Shown here: in pieces, positions 1 to 7,177 of the stretch | Layout of the letters: each line of letters starts with the position of its first letter | Numbering within the stretch: position 1 is the first letter of the stretch | From: Acidobacteriota bacterium | Lineage (GTDB): Bacteria; Acidobacteriota; Terriglobia; Terriglobales; Acidobacteriaceae | Length of the DNA stretch: 12,343 bases | Reading direction: 5' to 3' | NCBI GenBank assembly: GCA_021805265.1 | Contig: JAJZFR010000437.1 | Span: forward strand, 1 to 12,343 | Notes under the pieces: model-generated | Databases searched by the model: none | The model's input: only the letters and a program-made list of their open reading frames with translations | Told to the model about the DNA's origin: nothing | Program-made: the position numbers and the translations under genes

Positions 1-1013
1 CCGGTGTAGCCCTGGAGGTTGAGGTTGCTGAAGTATGGGTTGGTGGGATCGACGGTGTTGAGCAGGCGCTGGCTGTGAGCGAGGGCGTAGGGCTCGAACT
101 GCCAGTTCTTGCCGCTTTCGATGTTTTCAAAGCCTTCGCCGACGGCCTCCTGGGTGAGCTGGCCGGCGATGTTGTGTTTGACCTCGGGCCAGTTGTCGGA
201 CTCGTTCTTGCGCGAGATGGAGCGGGAAAACAGCAGTCCCCAGTTGCGCGTGGCACCGGGCGCGACCTTGTCGAAATAAAGGCTGGCGAAAGGGATGCGC
301 ATGAGGACGACGTAGCCGTCGGGAGTTTTCTTGCCCCAGCTATCCCAGACCGTGTCAAAGGAGAAGTCGGTGCCGGTCAACTCGGTGTAGAGCGCGTCGG
401 CCTGGATGCCGAGGGGGTTGACGCGGAAGAGAAATGCCCGCCGGTTGTCGTCGAAGGTATCCAGCATGACCTGAACGAAATCGTCGTCGCTGAGGGAGTC
501 GCGCTGGAGCATGTGTCCGCGGACAGCGGCGGGAGCATCGTCCTTGCAGATGAAGGCGACGAAGAGATTTTCGTGATTGTAGCCGATGTAGGCCGAGGTG
601 GCCTCGGAGGGCGGCTGGCCGTCCTCCGGGTACCTCTGGACAAAGGAGCGCACGCGGAGCATGGCTTTGGCGGCCGAGGAACTCGGTTCAGGAGTGAGAA
701 AATCGGCGAGCTTCGGGTCTCCGGGCAGGATGGGCACCAGGACGTGGGGCAGGGTGTGCGGCTCTCTGGCCAGCGCCACGCCGGTTTTGACCTCAGGGGT
801 GGGAGCTTTGGCCTTCGCCGCTGCGGAGGAAGTTGTGCTGCCGGGAACTGCGGGATGGGCATCGGTGCAGGGAACCGCGGGCAGCGCCGTGAGCGCGGAG
901 GCAAACAGCAGAAGCATGGCTGCCGGGAGCCTGGCGCGCTGCGGCCATCGCCGGTGATGCGGAACCGTGCTGCGCCGGGCGATGAGGGTGTTCGGCTGCC
1001 CGGTCTGCAGCAT
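1..1013 (-). CDS. Exported CBM9-like / DUF5916 protein, 5' part (partial)
   Basis: The reading frame is open from about 1172 down to the left edge, so only the N-terminal ~337 codons are visible. After an Arg/His-rich N-terminus comes a hydrophobic stretch (AAMLLLFASALTALPAVP) that looks like a signal peptide, then a Pro/Ala-rich linker. A CBM9-like domain follows (motifs PEDGQPPSEATSAYIGYN, DDDFVQVMLDTF, NPLGIQADALY), and then RNWGLLFSRSISRKNESDNW and the start of the DUF5916 region (GKNWQFEPYALAHSQR). Proteins of this type are usually 700 aa or more with a C-terminal beta-barrel-like part, and are thought to sit at the outer membrane; a carbohydrate-related role is only inferred from the CBM9-like fold. 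I chose ATG at 1013. GTG at 1064, preceded closely by GAGGGGG, is an alternative, and an internal ATG nearer the hydrophobic stretch would give a shorter signal peptide. Family confidence is good; substrate is unknown. Confidence 0.82.
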   Translation of the reverse strand, partial: MLQTGQPNTLIARRSTVPHHRRWPQRARLPAAMLLLFASALTALPAVPCTDAHPAVPGSTTSSAAAKAKAPTPEVKTGVALAREPHTLPHVLVPILPGDPKLADFLTPEPSSSAAKAMLRVRSFVQRYPEDGQPPSEATSAYIGYNHENLFVAFICKDDAPAAVRGHMLQRDSLSDDDFVQVMLDTFDDNRRAFLFRVNPLGIQADALYTELTGTDFSFDTVWDSWGKKTPDGYVVLMRIPFASLYFDKVAPGATRNWGLLFSRSISRKNESDNWPEVKHNIAGQLTQEAVGEGFENIESGKNWQFEPYALAHSQRLLNTVDPTNPYFSNLNLQGYT

Positions 1014-1149
1014 TGCCTGCGGCCTTGCCTGCGGCCTTGATTGCTGTCCGTTTGCCGGTGACACAATCCCCCTCAGTTCGCAGCACCGGGGTGAGCGGTC
1101 TTGCGCAACGTTTTCCGGTTGTCTGTTTAGACACACGGGATGAGATACC

Positions 1150-1178
1150 GTTATCGTTGTCTGTGATTCTCAGGTCAA
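1150..1178 (-). promoter_or_regulatory. Sigma70-like promoter of the CBM9/DUF5916 gene
   Basis: On the minus strand TTGACC (1178-1173) is followed after exactly 17 nt by GATAAC (1155-1150). The first matches the -35 consensus at 5 of 6 positions, the second the -10 at 4 of 6. The predicted start near 1143 gives a leader of about 80 nt to GTG 1064 or 130 nt to ATG 1013. It lies between the feoB stop and this gene, so the gene probably has its own transcription unit. Confidence 0.5.
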
Positions 1179-1251
1179 TAGAAGTATACCGCTCGCTGTC
1201 TCGAACCGATACAGCGGGGCCGCAGAGCACCGGGAACGCAGAAGGGACGGC

Positions 1252-3153
1252 CTATCCCCAGAGCAGGTGAACGGCCCAGTTGGCAACAAAGGCCGCGCCA
1301 TAGGCCAGCACCAGCATGTAGGCGAATTGAATGGCGGGCCACTTCCAGCCGTTGGTCTCGCGGCGGACGACGGCCATGGTCGAGGTGCACTGCATGGCAA
1401 AGGCAAAGAAGACCATGAGGGCAATGGCACCGCCGAGCGGCAGGTCGTGGTGGAGCGCGGTTTGCAGGCTGAGCGACTGGGTCTGGGGATCGGCGCCGTA
1501 GAGCGTGCCCATGGTGCCGACCATGACCTCGCGGGCCAGAACGCTGGACAGCAGGCCGATGCCGATCTTCCAGTTGAAGCCAAGAGGGGCGATGGCCGGC
1601 TCCATGAAGTGGCCGAGTCTGCCGATGATGCTGTCCGTCAACTGGGGCGCGACGCCGTGGTGGCGGGGAAAATTCGCCAGCACCCAGAGGCCGAGCGTCA
1701 CGCACAGGATGACCGTGCCCGCCTGCTGGAGAAAGACTCCGCCGCGGTCAATCAGGCGCAGGCCAAGCGAGCGCAGGGTGGGCATGCGGTACTGGGGCAG
1801 CTCGAGGATGAACGGGGTCTGGCTGGAGCGCAGGACGGAGCTTTTGAGCAGGCGCGCGGTGACCAGGGCGGCAAGAAAGCCGATCAGATACAAGCCCAGC
1901 ATGACCAGCGTACGCAGGCCGATGAGGCCGTCGGCAAAGGCGATATTGGGAATGAATGCGGCGATAAGCAGCATATAGACGGGCAGCCGCGCCGAGCATG
2001 TCATGAACGGAGTGACCAGGATGGTGGCCAGCCGGTCGCGCTTGTTTTCGATGGTGCGGGTGGCCATGATGGCGGGCACGGCGCAGGCGTAGGCGGAGAG
2101 CAGCGGGATAAATGCCTTGCCGTTCAAGCCAATCGAGCGCATGACGCGGTCGGCGATCAGAGCCGCGCGGGCCAGATAGCCGGAGTCTTCGAGGATGCCG
2201 ATGAAGAGAAACAGGAGCAGAATCTGGGGGAGAAAGACCAGGACAGAAGTTACACCCTTCCACGCGCCGTCAAGCACCAGGGAGCGCATCCAGCCGTCGG
2301 GCAGGAATCCGGCCAGCGAGGTTCCCAGCCTGGCCAGCAGGTCGCCCAGGCCGTCGCTGAGCGGCTGTCCGATGGAAAAGACCACCTCGAAGACGCTGAA
2401 AACCACGACGAGAAAGAGCAGCGGCCCCCACACGCGATGGAGCAGCACGGCGTCCAGCTTGCGGCTGGCCTCCTCGGAGAGCGGCGCGCGATAGCCGGTG
2501 CGGGTGCTGACCTGAGTGGCCCATTTGTAGGTGCTCATGGCGTTGCCGAGCACGGGCAGCACGGTGGCGCTGAGGCTGGTCGAGTCCGGTCCGCGGTGAC
2601 GATTGAGAAACAATTGAATGGCTTCGAGGCCGCTGCCTTTGGTGGCGCTGATGCGAGCGACAGGCGCACCCAGCTCCTGGGCCAGGCGCAAGGGGTCGAT
2701 TTCGCCGCCGCGCGACTCCATCAGGTCGCTCATGTTCAGCAGCACCATGGTGGGCAGCCCGAGCGCGAGTACGGGAGCGGCCAGCATGAGCTGGCGGGTG
2801 AGGTGAAGCGAGTCGAGCACCAGCAGCACGGCGTCCGGTTTCGGGGTACCAGTCATGCGCCCCTCGAGCACATCGATCGAGACGCGCGCGTCTTCGGAAA
2901 ACGGGTCGAGAGAATAGATGCCGGGCAGATCGATCAGCGTCAGGTCCGCTCGCCCTACGCCGGCCATCGCTCCCATGCGCTGCTCGACGGTGACGCCGGG
3001 GTAGTTGGCCACCTTCTGGCGTAGCCCGGTCAGACGGTTGAAGAGTGTGGATTTGCCGGAGTTCGGCGGGCCGATCAAGGCGACCGTGCGCAGGGCTTCG
3101 CCGCTTCTCGGGGCGGGGGGCGCGTAAGGGGCCGGTGTGCAGCAGGTGCTCAT
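1252..3153 (-). CDS. feoB: Ferrous iron transport GTPase/permease FeoB
   Basis: FeoB imports Fe(II) across the inner membrane and has an N-terminal G domain fused to a polytopic permease. All G motifs are visible: G1 GPPNSGKST (residues 28-36), G2 around NYPGVTVE (50-57), G3 DLPG (75-78), G4 NMSD (140-143) and G5 SATK (169-172). A linker/GDI region follows, then the membrane part with the first Gate domain (YACAVPAIMATRT and TCSARLPVY, including the conserved Cys residues) and the second Gate domain (SVLAREVMVGTMGTLYG). At 633 aa it is somewhat shorter than the E. coli protein but within the range of bacterial FeoB and not truncated. The N-terminus has a short extra MSTCCTPAPYAPPAP tail. ATG 3153 follows the feoA TAG directly, with AAGGCGG upstream as a ribosome binding site. 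Translational coupling with feoA is likely. Confidence 0.96.
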   Translation of the reverse strand: MSTCCTPAPYAPPAPRSGEALRTVALIGPPNSGKSTLFNRLTGLRQKVANYPGVTVEQRMGAMAGVGRADLTLIDLPGIYSLDPFSEDARVSIDVLEGRMTGTPKPDAVLLVLDSLHLTRQLMLAAPVLALGLPTMVLLNMSDLMESRGGEIDPLRLAQELGAPVARISATKGSGLEAIQLFLNRHRGPDSTSLSATVLPVLGNAMSTYKWATQVSTRTGYRAPLSEEASRKLDAVLLHRVWGPLLFLVVVFSVFEVVFSIGQPLSDGLGDLLARLGTSLAGFLPDGWMRSLVLDGAWKGVTSVLVFLPQILLLFLFIGILEDSGYLARAALIADRVMRSIGLNGKAFIPLLSAYACAVPAIMATRTIENKRDRLATILVTPFMTCSARLPVYMLLIAAFIPNIAFADGLIGLRTLVMLGLYLIGFLAALVTARLLKSSVLRSSQTPFILELPQYRMPTLRSLGLRLIDRGGVFLQQAGTVILCVTLGLWVLANFPRHHGVAPQLTDSIIGRLGHFMEPAIAPLGFNWKIGIGLLSSVLAREVMVGTMGTLYGADPQTQSLSLQTALHHDLPLGGAIALMVFFAFAMQCTSTMAVVRRETNGWKWPAIQFAYMLVLAYGAAFVANWAVHLLWG

Positions 3154-3459
3154 CTATACCGCCTTGGGCAGGTTGGGGAAGTGGGTTGGGTCGTCCCGGT
3201 TTTCGGTTGGTTCGTCGTTCAGGCCAGGGATTCGGGTGGTTCGGACCAGAATGGCTCGCGCGGTCTCCCGACGCAGGGCGATCTCCATCCCGGCGACTCC
3301 GTAGACGGTTGGGTCGCCCGCTGGGGCACGGTGCAGCACGCGCACCCGAGCGTCCGGCAGGAAACCCATGTACATCAGGTGATTCTGCACGCTGGCGGGC
3401 AGGTCAACCGACACCAGAACTCCGCTCTCGCCCACTTCCAGATCGCTCAGCACACGCAA
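3154..3459 (-). CDS. feoA: Ferrous iron transport accessory protein FeoA
   Basis: A small SH3-like FeoA domain: SDLEVGESGVLVSVDLP, then HLMYMGFLPDARVRVLHRAPAGDPTVYGVAGMEIALRRETARAILV. FeoA is a cytosolic partner that supports FeoB-dependent Fe(II) uptake; the gene lies immediately upstream of feoB in one operon. The start needs care. The frame extends to ATG 3534 and ATG 3582, but neither has a good ribosome binding site, the codons there have weaker GC bias in third position, and a -10-like TATACT lies just 1 nt before ATG 3534. TTG 3459 has AGGTGGGGAG 8 nt upstream and yields a usual-length FeoA beginning MRVLSDLEVG, so I use it. The C-terminus carries an extra charged tail (RIPGLNDEPTENRDDPTHFPNLPKAV). 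Identity is firm; the start is about 60:40 against ATG 3534. Confidence 0.88.
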   Translation of the reverse strand: MRVLSDLEVGESGVLVSVDLPASVQNHLMYMGFLPDARVRVLHRAPAGDPTVYGVAGMEIALRRETARAILVRTTRIPGLNDEPTENRDDPTHFPNLPKAV

Positions 3460-3532
3460 CCGCCCGACTCCCCACCTGGACTTCCGGCACTCCCGCAGAA
3501 GCGCCGAAGAATTACGACTACTTTGGTCCGTC

Positions 3533-3565
3533 ATTAGTATACGACCAATTCGGTCTGGATTGCAA
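3533..3565 (-). promoter_or_regulatory. Candidate feoAB promoter with overlapping palindromic operator
   Basis: On the minus strand TTGCAA (3565-3560), an 18-nt spacer and TATACT (3541-3536) form a sigma70-like promoter with a good -10. Overlapping the -10 is an imperfect inverted repeat ATTGGT-N5-ACTAAT (3549-3533; 5 of 6 positions paired). A second short repeat GACC-N5-GGTC (3542-3554) lies in the spacer. Feo operons are normally repressed by an iron-sensing regulator (Fur, DtxR/IdeR or Rrf2 type); the site does not clearly match one of these classic boxes, so the regulator is unnamed. Confidence 0.4.
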
Positions 3566-3800
3566 AGGCGGAAATCATGCATAGCTTACAAGGCATTCCA
3601 ATCGCATTCTCCCGGATTCAGTATTCCTTCTCCGCAGCTTCTGGCAGGTGATGGCGGTCACGCCTTAGTCCTCTCGTAACTGGCTAATTTCCAATCCCCT
3701 GTGTCACACTGATTGCATCGTTGCCTCTCTTCGCGGCTCAAGTCTGGTCGTCGGTTTTGGTCGGCGAATCAATTCATTCCTCCGGAGCACCGCTACAATC
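3566..3800. other. Divergent intergenic region between feoA and proline dehydrogenase
   Basis: With feoA starting at 3459, about 340 nt separate it from the proline dehydrogenase start. The feoA-proximal part holds the feo promoter described separately. In the rest I see no convincing ORF or RNA gene. TACAAT at 3794-3799, just before the ATG at 3801, resembles a -10 box but has no good -35 at 16-18 nt upstream. GGAG at 3784-3787 is a rather distant ribosome binding site for ATG 3801. Confidence 0.4.
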
Positions 3801-4727
3801 ATGCCCTTGATGCGTCAAGTTTTTATTGGCCTTTCCACGAACAAGTTGATACGGCGTTTCGGGGAAAGATCCCGCATCGGCAGACGGCTGAGTTCGCGAT
3901 TTGTCGCGGGCCTGGAGGTTGAGGACGCGCTGCGCGCGGCCGAGCGGCTGAACAAGCTGGGGATGAGCGTGACGCTCGATTCGCTGGGAGAAAGTGTCAC
4001 AAGCGAGGCCGAAGCGCAGCACGCGGCGGAGATATATCACCACCTGCTCGATCAGGTGGCGAATCGCAAACTCGACGCCAACATCAGCGTGAAGCTGACC
4101 CAGGTGGGTCTCGAGCTTTCTGCCGATCTGGCGGCGACCATTGTCGCCGGCCTGACCGAGCACTGCCGCGCAACGGGAAACTTTCTCCGCATCGATATGG
4201 AAGGGTCGAAGTTGACCGAGAGCACGATCGAACTGGTGCGAGCGATTCATGCGCGGCCCGAGTACAAAGGCCATATCGGCGTCGTGATCCAGGCTTACCT
4301 CTACCGTTCGCAATCCGATATTGCGCAACTGATCGAGGACGGAATCCGCGTCCGGCTCTGCAAGGGCGCGTATCAGGAGCCGGCAACGATTGCCTTCCCA
4401 CGCAAGACGGATGTGGATACCAACTACGTTCTGCTGAGCGCGCAGTTGCTTGCCAGCTCCATCTACCACGGCATCGCCACCCACGACCCGGCCATGATCG
4501 AAGCGGTCAGGGACTTCGCCCGGCACAACAACATTCCGAACAGCCATTTCGAGTTTCAAATGCTCTACGGGGTTCGCCGGGATTTGCAGAGCAAACTGGT
4601 GCGCGAGGGCTATAACGTGCGGATCTACCTGCCCTTCGGTCGCGAGTGGTACCCGTATTTCATGCGTCGGCTGGCCGAGCGGCCTGCCAATGTCTTCTTC
4701 ATTCTGCGCAATCTGATTCGGAAATAG
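3801..4727 (+). CDS. putB: Proline dehydrogenase (monofunctional PRODH)
   Basis: FAD-dependent oxidation of L-proline to delta-1-pyrroline-5-carboxylate, the first step of proline catabolism, with electrons passed to the quinone pool at the membrane. The 308-aa protein has the PRODH TIM-barrel signatures in order: VTLDSLGE (about 57-64), LDANISVKLTQ (about 91-101), FLRIDMEGS (about 128-136), VVIQAYLYRS (about 161-170), IRVRLCKGAYQEP (about 180-192), ATHDP and FEFQMLYGVR, and the C-terminal block YLPFGREWYPYFMRRLAERPAN, typical for substrate and FAD binding. There is no P5C dehydrogenase or DNA-binding domain, so this is the short monofunctional type; P5C dehydrogenase must be elsewhere. ATG 3801 or the in-frame ATG 3810 could be the start; the latter begins MRQVFIGLSTNKLIRR. 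It stands alone, divergent from feoAB and convergent with the DUF3106 gene. Confidence 0.95.
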   Translation: MPLMRQVFIGLSTNKLIRRFGERSRIGRRLSSRFVAGLEVEDALRAAERLNKLGMSVTLDSLGESVTSEAEAQHAAEIYHHLLDQVANRKLDANISVKLTQVGLELSADLAATIVAGLTEHCRATGNFLRIDMEGSKLTESTIELVRAIHARPEYKGHIGVVIQAYLYRSQSDIAQLIEDGIRVRLCKGAYQEPATIAFPRKTDVDTNYVLLSAQLLASSIYHGIATHDPAMIEAVRDFARHNNIPNSHFEFQMLYGVRRDLQSKLVREGYNVRIYLPFGREWYPYFMRRLAERPANVFFILRNLIRK

Positions 4728-4787
4728 GCCGCACCGCGCGTCCCGGCCTCAGGCTCGGTGGGGAGTCTCCGGGTGGCAGTTTTGGAT

Positions 4788-4887
4788 CATTTTCACGATT
4801 GGTGCGGGGTAGGCTTCGCGGCACCCAGGTCCCGAAATGCCGGGGGACCTGGGGCACCCGAGCTTCTCCATTCCATCCGTGAAAATG
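4788..4887. repeat. 100-bp nested palindromic element (REP/MITE-like)
   Basis: The outer arms are a perfect 10-bp inverted repeat, CATTTTCACG (4788-4797) and CGTGAAAATG (4878-4887), with partial pairing continuing inward. At the centre is a second perfect 10-bp inverted repeat, CCCAGGTCCC (4824-4833) and GGGACCTGGG (4844-4853), with a 10-nt loop. The whole could fold as one long hairpin. It lies between the convergent proline dehydrogenase and DUF3106 genes and has no coding content. The look is that of a dispersed intergenic palindrome; it might also act as a bidirectional terminator, although it lacks a U-tract. Confidence 0.6.
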
Positions 4888-4905
4888 GTTTCCTGAGACA
4901 ACTTG

Positions 4906-4933
4906 CAAACTCAATGCGCCAAACTCAATGCGC
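4906..4933. repeat. Tandem 14-bp duplication across a stop codon
   Basis: CAAACTCAATGCGC occurs twice back to back (4906-4919 and 4920-4933). The second copy carries the stop codon (TCA at 4925-4927 on the plus strand) of the minus-strand DUF3106 gene, so the duplication remodels that gene's 3' end. Confidence 0.75.
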
Positions 4934-5548
4934 GGAGGATTTCTGATCCGGCAGGTAGGGCTCGACGCGCAACAGGTTGAGCAGCATGCCGCGTTCCTCC
5001 GGCGCGAGAGTTGCCGTGTAATGGTCGGTGTTCAACTGGGCCTCGCGCCGCGCCACCGGGTAGTCGCGCAACTGTTGAAACGCCTGCCGAACGACGGTCT
5101 GGCGCTCCGGCGGAAGAGCGGTCATCTGTTCCATGGACTGGTTGAACGCAGCGCGTTCGTCGGGCGTCAGACGCTCGAGCGCTTCATTCCGCGCCAGATA
5201 GCGTTCCCGTCTTGCCGGGGGCAACGCGTCCACGCGATGGAGCTGATCGAGCAGTCGGCTCTGCGCCTGAGGGTCGAGCCGGCCGAAGGTCGGATCACGC
5301 CGGATCAGAAGTTCCTGTTGCGCGACGGGAATATCTTTGTGCTGGTCAAGCCAGTCCGGCAGGTGAACCGGGCTGGCGAGCGGTGTGTGGCCGCTGGCCG
5401 AACCGTTGCGCATCGTCATGCCGGATGGCTGCGGCGGGCTGGGGCGATGCTGCCAGCCGTGCGACCCGACCGCCTGAACAACCAGCAGAACCAGGCACGC
5501 AGCCTGCGCCACGTGCGTTGACCGTCTCGTTTTGAAGCTGCTTTTCAT
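4925..5548 (-). CDS. Exported DUF3106 domain protein, third gene of the sigma operon
   Basis: A 207-aa protein with a signal peptide: charged MKSSFKTRRSTHVAQ, then hydrophobic AACLVLLVVQAVGSHG. A Pro/Ser-rich linker follows, then a helical Arg/Glu/Gln-rich domain with repeated LPPxRR/ExL-type segments (DALPPARRERYLARNEALERLTPDERAAF, TALPPERQTVVRQAF, YPVARREAQL). This pattern matches DUF3106. No catalytic motif is visible. It is the third gene after an ECF sigma factor and its anti-sigma factor, with 109 nt before it containing a small hairpin. By analogy with heavy-metal-sensor or Spy/CpxP-like helical periplasmic proteins next to sigma/anti-sigma genes it may take part in envelope sensing, but that is inference. 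ATG 5548 follows GGGTAGAAGG at very short spacing; the signal peptide supports this start. Confidence 0.75.
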   Translation of the reverse strand: MKSSFKTRRSTHVAQAACLVLLVVQAVGSHGWQHRPSPPQPSGMTMRNGSASGHTPLASPVHLPDWLDQHKDIPVAQQELLIRRDPTFGRLDPQAQSRLLDQLHRVDALPPARRERYLARNEALERLTPDERAAFNQSMEQMTALPPERQTVVRQAFQQLRDYPVARREAQLNTDHYTATLAPEERGMLLNLLRVEPYLPDQKSSAH

Positions 5549-5620
5549 CCTTCTACCCGCATGGCTCCTGCTCGCATGGTTGGCCAGATATGGTTTGCCT
5601 GATGGATCGTACTCAAGTTA

Positions 5621-5639
5621 CTGGCCGGGAAGCGGCCAG
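5621..5639. terminator. Hairpin between anti-sigma and DUF3106 genes (possible attenuator)
   Basis: CTGGCCG and CGGCCAG form a perfect 7-bp stem with a 5-nt loop (GGAAG) in the 109-nt gap upstream of the DUF3106 gene. There is no U-tract, so it is more likely an mRNA-stability or attenuation hairpin than a full terminator. Confidence 0.35.
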
Positions 5640-5657
5640 ATGGTTGCCACGTCGCGG

Positions 5658-6149
5658 CTAATCTTCCTGGCCCGAAAGGTTTTCCAACTGGTCCAGCGCC
5701 TGAGCATTCGAGTCGAGATTCTGCAGGTCGTGGACCACCGCAGGGGTGGTGGTGATGACCGCTGGCTGGGGCTGCTCCCAGGTGTTCAGACCGAGATAGG
5801 CTCCGCCGCCGACCAGCAACAGCACCGACATGGCCATGGCCGCTACCGGCTGCATCTTCCAGCGCGAGCCGTACAGGACGCTGGCGTGGAAGTGGCGGAG
5901 GGTTCGCGCCAGCCACCCTGGCTGGGGCGCGTTTTGCTCCTCGGCCAGCCGCGCCGCAAACCGCGTCATGAAATACGGATTCGGCTCCGGCGCGGTCCAG
6001 TCATCGAGCATAGCCATCGTCTGGCGCAGGTCAGTCAACTGCTGCTGACAGGGAGAGCACTCCGCCAGGTGGAACTCGACCGCAGGATCCATCGGACTCG
6101 ATCCCAACAGCGTTTCGGGCAACATAGTGTGCACCATTCTGCAAGTCAT
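5658..6149 (-). CDS. Zinc-finger anti-sigma factor (membrane)
   Basis: Partner of the ECF sigma factor encoded just upstream. The N-terminus carries the anti-sigma zinc motif: Cys3 and His7, and then HLAECSPC (His27, Cys31, Cys34; HxxxCxxC). A cytosolic helical region follows (residues about 35-95), then one transmembrane segment (about 98-120, MQPVAAMAMSVLLLVGGGAYLGL) and a short extracytoplasmic tail ending ENLSGQED. In this family the N-terminal domain holds the sigma factor at the membrane and releases it on a signal. The frame is open to a TTG at 6212 that overlaps the sigma stop, but ATG 6149 has GGGAG 7 nt upstream and starts the domain at the expected place (MTCRMVH), giving 163 aa. 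The product is small and the periplasmic part short, so the signal may be read by another protein, possibly the DUF3106 product. Confidence 0.87.
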   Translation of the reverse strand: MTCRMVHTMLPETLLGSSPMDPAVEFHLAECSPCQQQLTDLRQTMAMLDDWTAPEPNPYFMTRFAARLAEEQNAPQPGWLARTLRHFHASVLYGSRWKMQPVAAMAMSVLLLVGGGAYLGLNTWEQPQPAVITTTPAVVHDLQNLDSNAQALDQLENLSGQED

Positions 6150-6204
6150 TTTTATACTCCCTTCTATCGCCGATGTACCCCGGCTTGATCTCAATTCCTT
6201 TGCT

Positions 6205-7140
6205 TCAAACAAATTCCTTCAACCGCTCGCGCAGTGTCTGGTAGGCGCGAAAGAGCAGCGACTTGGTGGCCGACTCGCTCAACTGCAAAACCTCGCCGAT
6301 CTGGCGATAGTCCATCTCCTGAAACTTGTGCATCAGGATGGCCATGCGCTGGCGCTCGGGCAACAGAGCCACCTGGGACCGAATCGCCGCCATGCGCTCC
6401 TCGCGCAGGAGACTCTGCTCGATGCTCGGCCTCTGATCGGCGACCTCCGGAGTGATCCCGGTCTCCTGGTCCGGCTCATCGAGATTCACCCTCTGCGCGG
6501 CGCGTTCCTGCTTGCTGTCGCGCGCCTGATTCACCGCCAGATTGGTTGCTATCCGGTACAGCCAGGTGCTGAACTTTGCCTCGGCGCGATAGCTCGATCG
6601 CGAGCGATACACCCTCAGAAACACCTCCTGCGCCAACTCCTCGGCAACCGCTTCGTTGCGCACCATCCGGTAGAGAAAATGAATGATCTGGCGATGGTAT
6701 TTATTCACCAGGTAGCTGTAAGCAGCCTCATCTCCGGCAGCCACGGCGAGCATGATGGCTGCGTCGTCCGGGTTGGCCGCTGCCGGGCTGGGCACAACCT
6801 CTCGGGAACTCGGGCTACGCTCGACTTCCGGGTCGATCATGTTGCTCGTGTTGTCCCTTCCGAGGCCCAAGCCCAGGCCTGGAGTGTCCATCACCAGGGT
6901 CGCCATATCCTTCTCAACCCGGCTTTCCGGGGAAGGTTGCGCAGGAACGGCATTTTCCTGGGAAGTTGTCTCCGGGGCGCTGATTTCCGAATTGACTCCC
7001 GAGTTGATCTTTGCCCCGGTTTTCGAGCCGGTTTTCGCCCCGCTGCCGCCTCGTGCGGAAGCGCCATGGGGCAAGCCATCCGGCTCGCGCGGGGCGGCAG
7101 CATCGGCGGAAAATCGAATTGCGCTGAAGCGAAATGGCAT
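6205..7140 (-). CDS. ECF-type RNA polymerase sigma factor (sigma-70 family)
   Basis: Directs RNA polymerase to stress-type promoters. Sigma region 2 is clear from about residue 120: AAYSYLVNKYHRQIIHFLYRMVRNEAVAEELAQEVFLRVYRS, then FSTWLYRIATNLAVNQARD. Sigma region 4 lies at the end: ALLPERQRMAILMHKFQEMDYRQIGEVLQLSESATKSLLFRAYQTLRERL. There are no regions 1.1 or 3, as expected for ECF/RpoE. The protein is 311 aa from ATG 7140, over 100 aa more than usual, because of a low-complexity, probably disordered Ser/Gly/Pro/Lys N-terminus. A later start at ATG 6906 (after GAGAAGGAT, but with almost no spacing) would give 233 aa. I keep the long form because codon bias there is coding-like and an ECF-like promoter lies just upstream. 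The next gene is its zinc anti-sigma factor, 55 nt downstream. Confidence 0.88.
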   Translation of the reverse strand: MPFRFSAIRFSADAAAPREPDGLPHGASARGGSGAKTGSKTGAKINSGVNSEISAPETTSQENAVPAQPSPESRVEKDMATLVMDTPGLGLGLGRDNTSNMIDPEVERSPSSREVVPSPAAANPDDAAIMLAVAAGDEAAYSYLVNKYHRQIIHFLYRMVRNEAVAEELAQEVFLRVYRSRSSYRAEAKFSTWLYRIATNLAVNQARDSKQERAAQRVNLDEPDQETGITPEVADQRPSIEQSLLREERMAAIRSQVALLPERQRMAILMHKFQEMDYRQIGEVLQLSESATKSLLFRAYQTLRERLKEFV

Positions 7141-7177
7141 GAGGTTCCGGAGCGTAATCCCCTTGAATGCGAGGCAG

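Noticed and set aside
75..1040. 321-codon plus-strand frame, plus a 229-codon minus-strand frame at 377-1066
   Set aside because: Both are out of frame with the minus-strand CBM9/DUF5916 gene, which has recognisable motifs and runs off the left edge.
1267..3024. 585-codon open frame on the plus strand opposite feoB
   Set aside because: It is the antisense shadow of feoB, caused by GC-rich third codon positions. The translation is low-complexity (Gln/Asp/Gly/His) with no recognisable domain, whereas feoB has every expected motif.
3794..3799. TACAAT as the -10 of a leaderless proline dehydrogenase promoter
   Set aside because: No acceptable -35 at 16-18 nt upstream, and it is immediately before the ATG; noted only as weak.
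3774..4559. 261-codon minus-strand frame opposite proline dehydrogenase
   Set aside because: It is an antisense shadow; the plus-strand protein has the full PRODH motif set.
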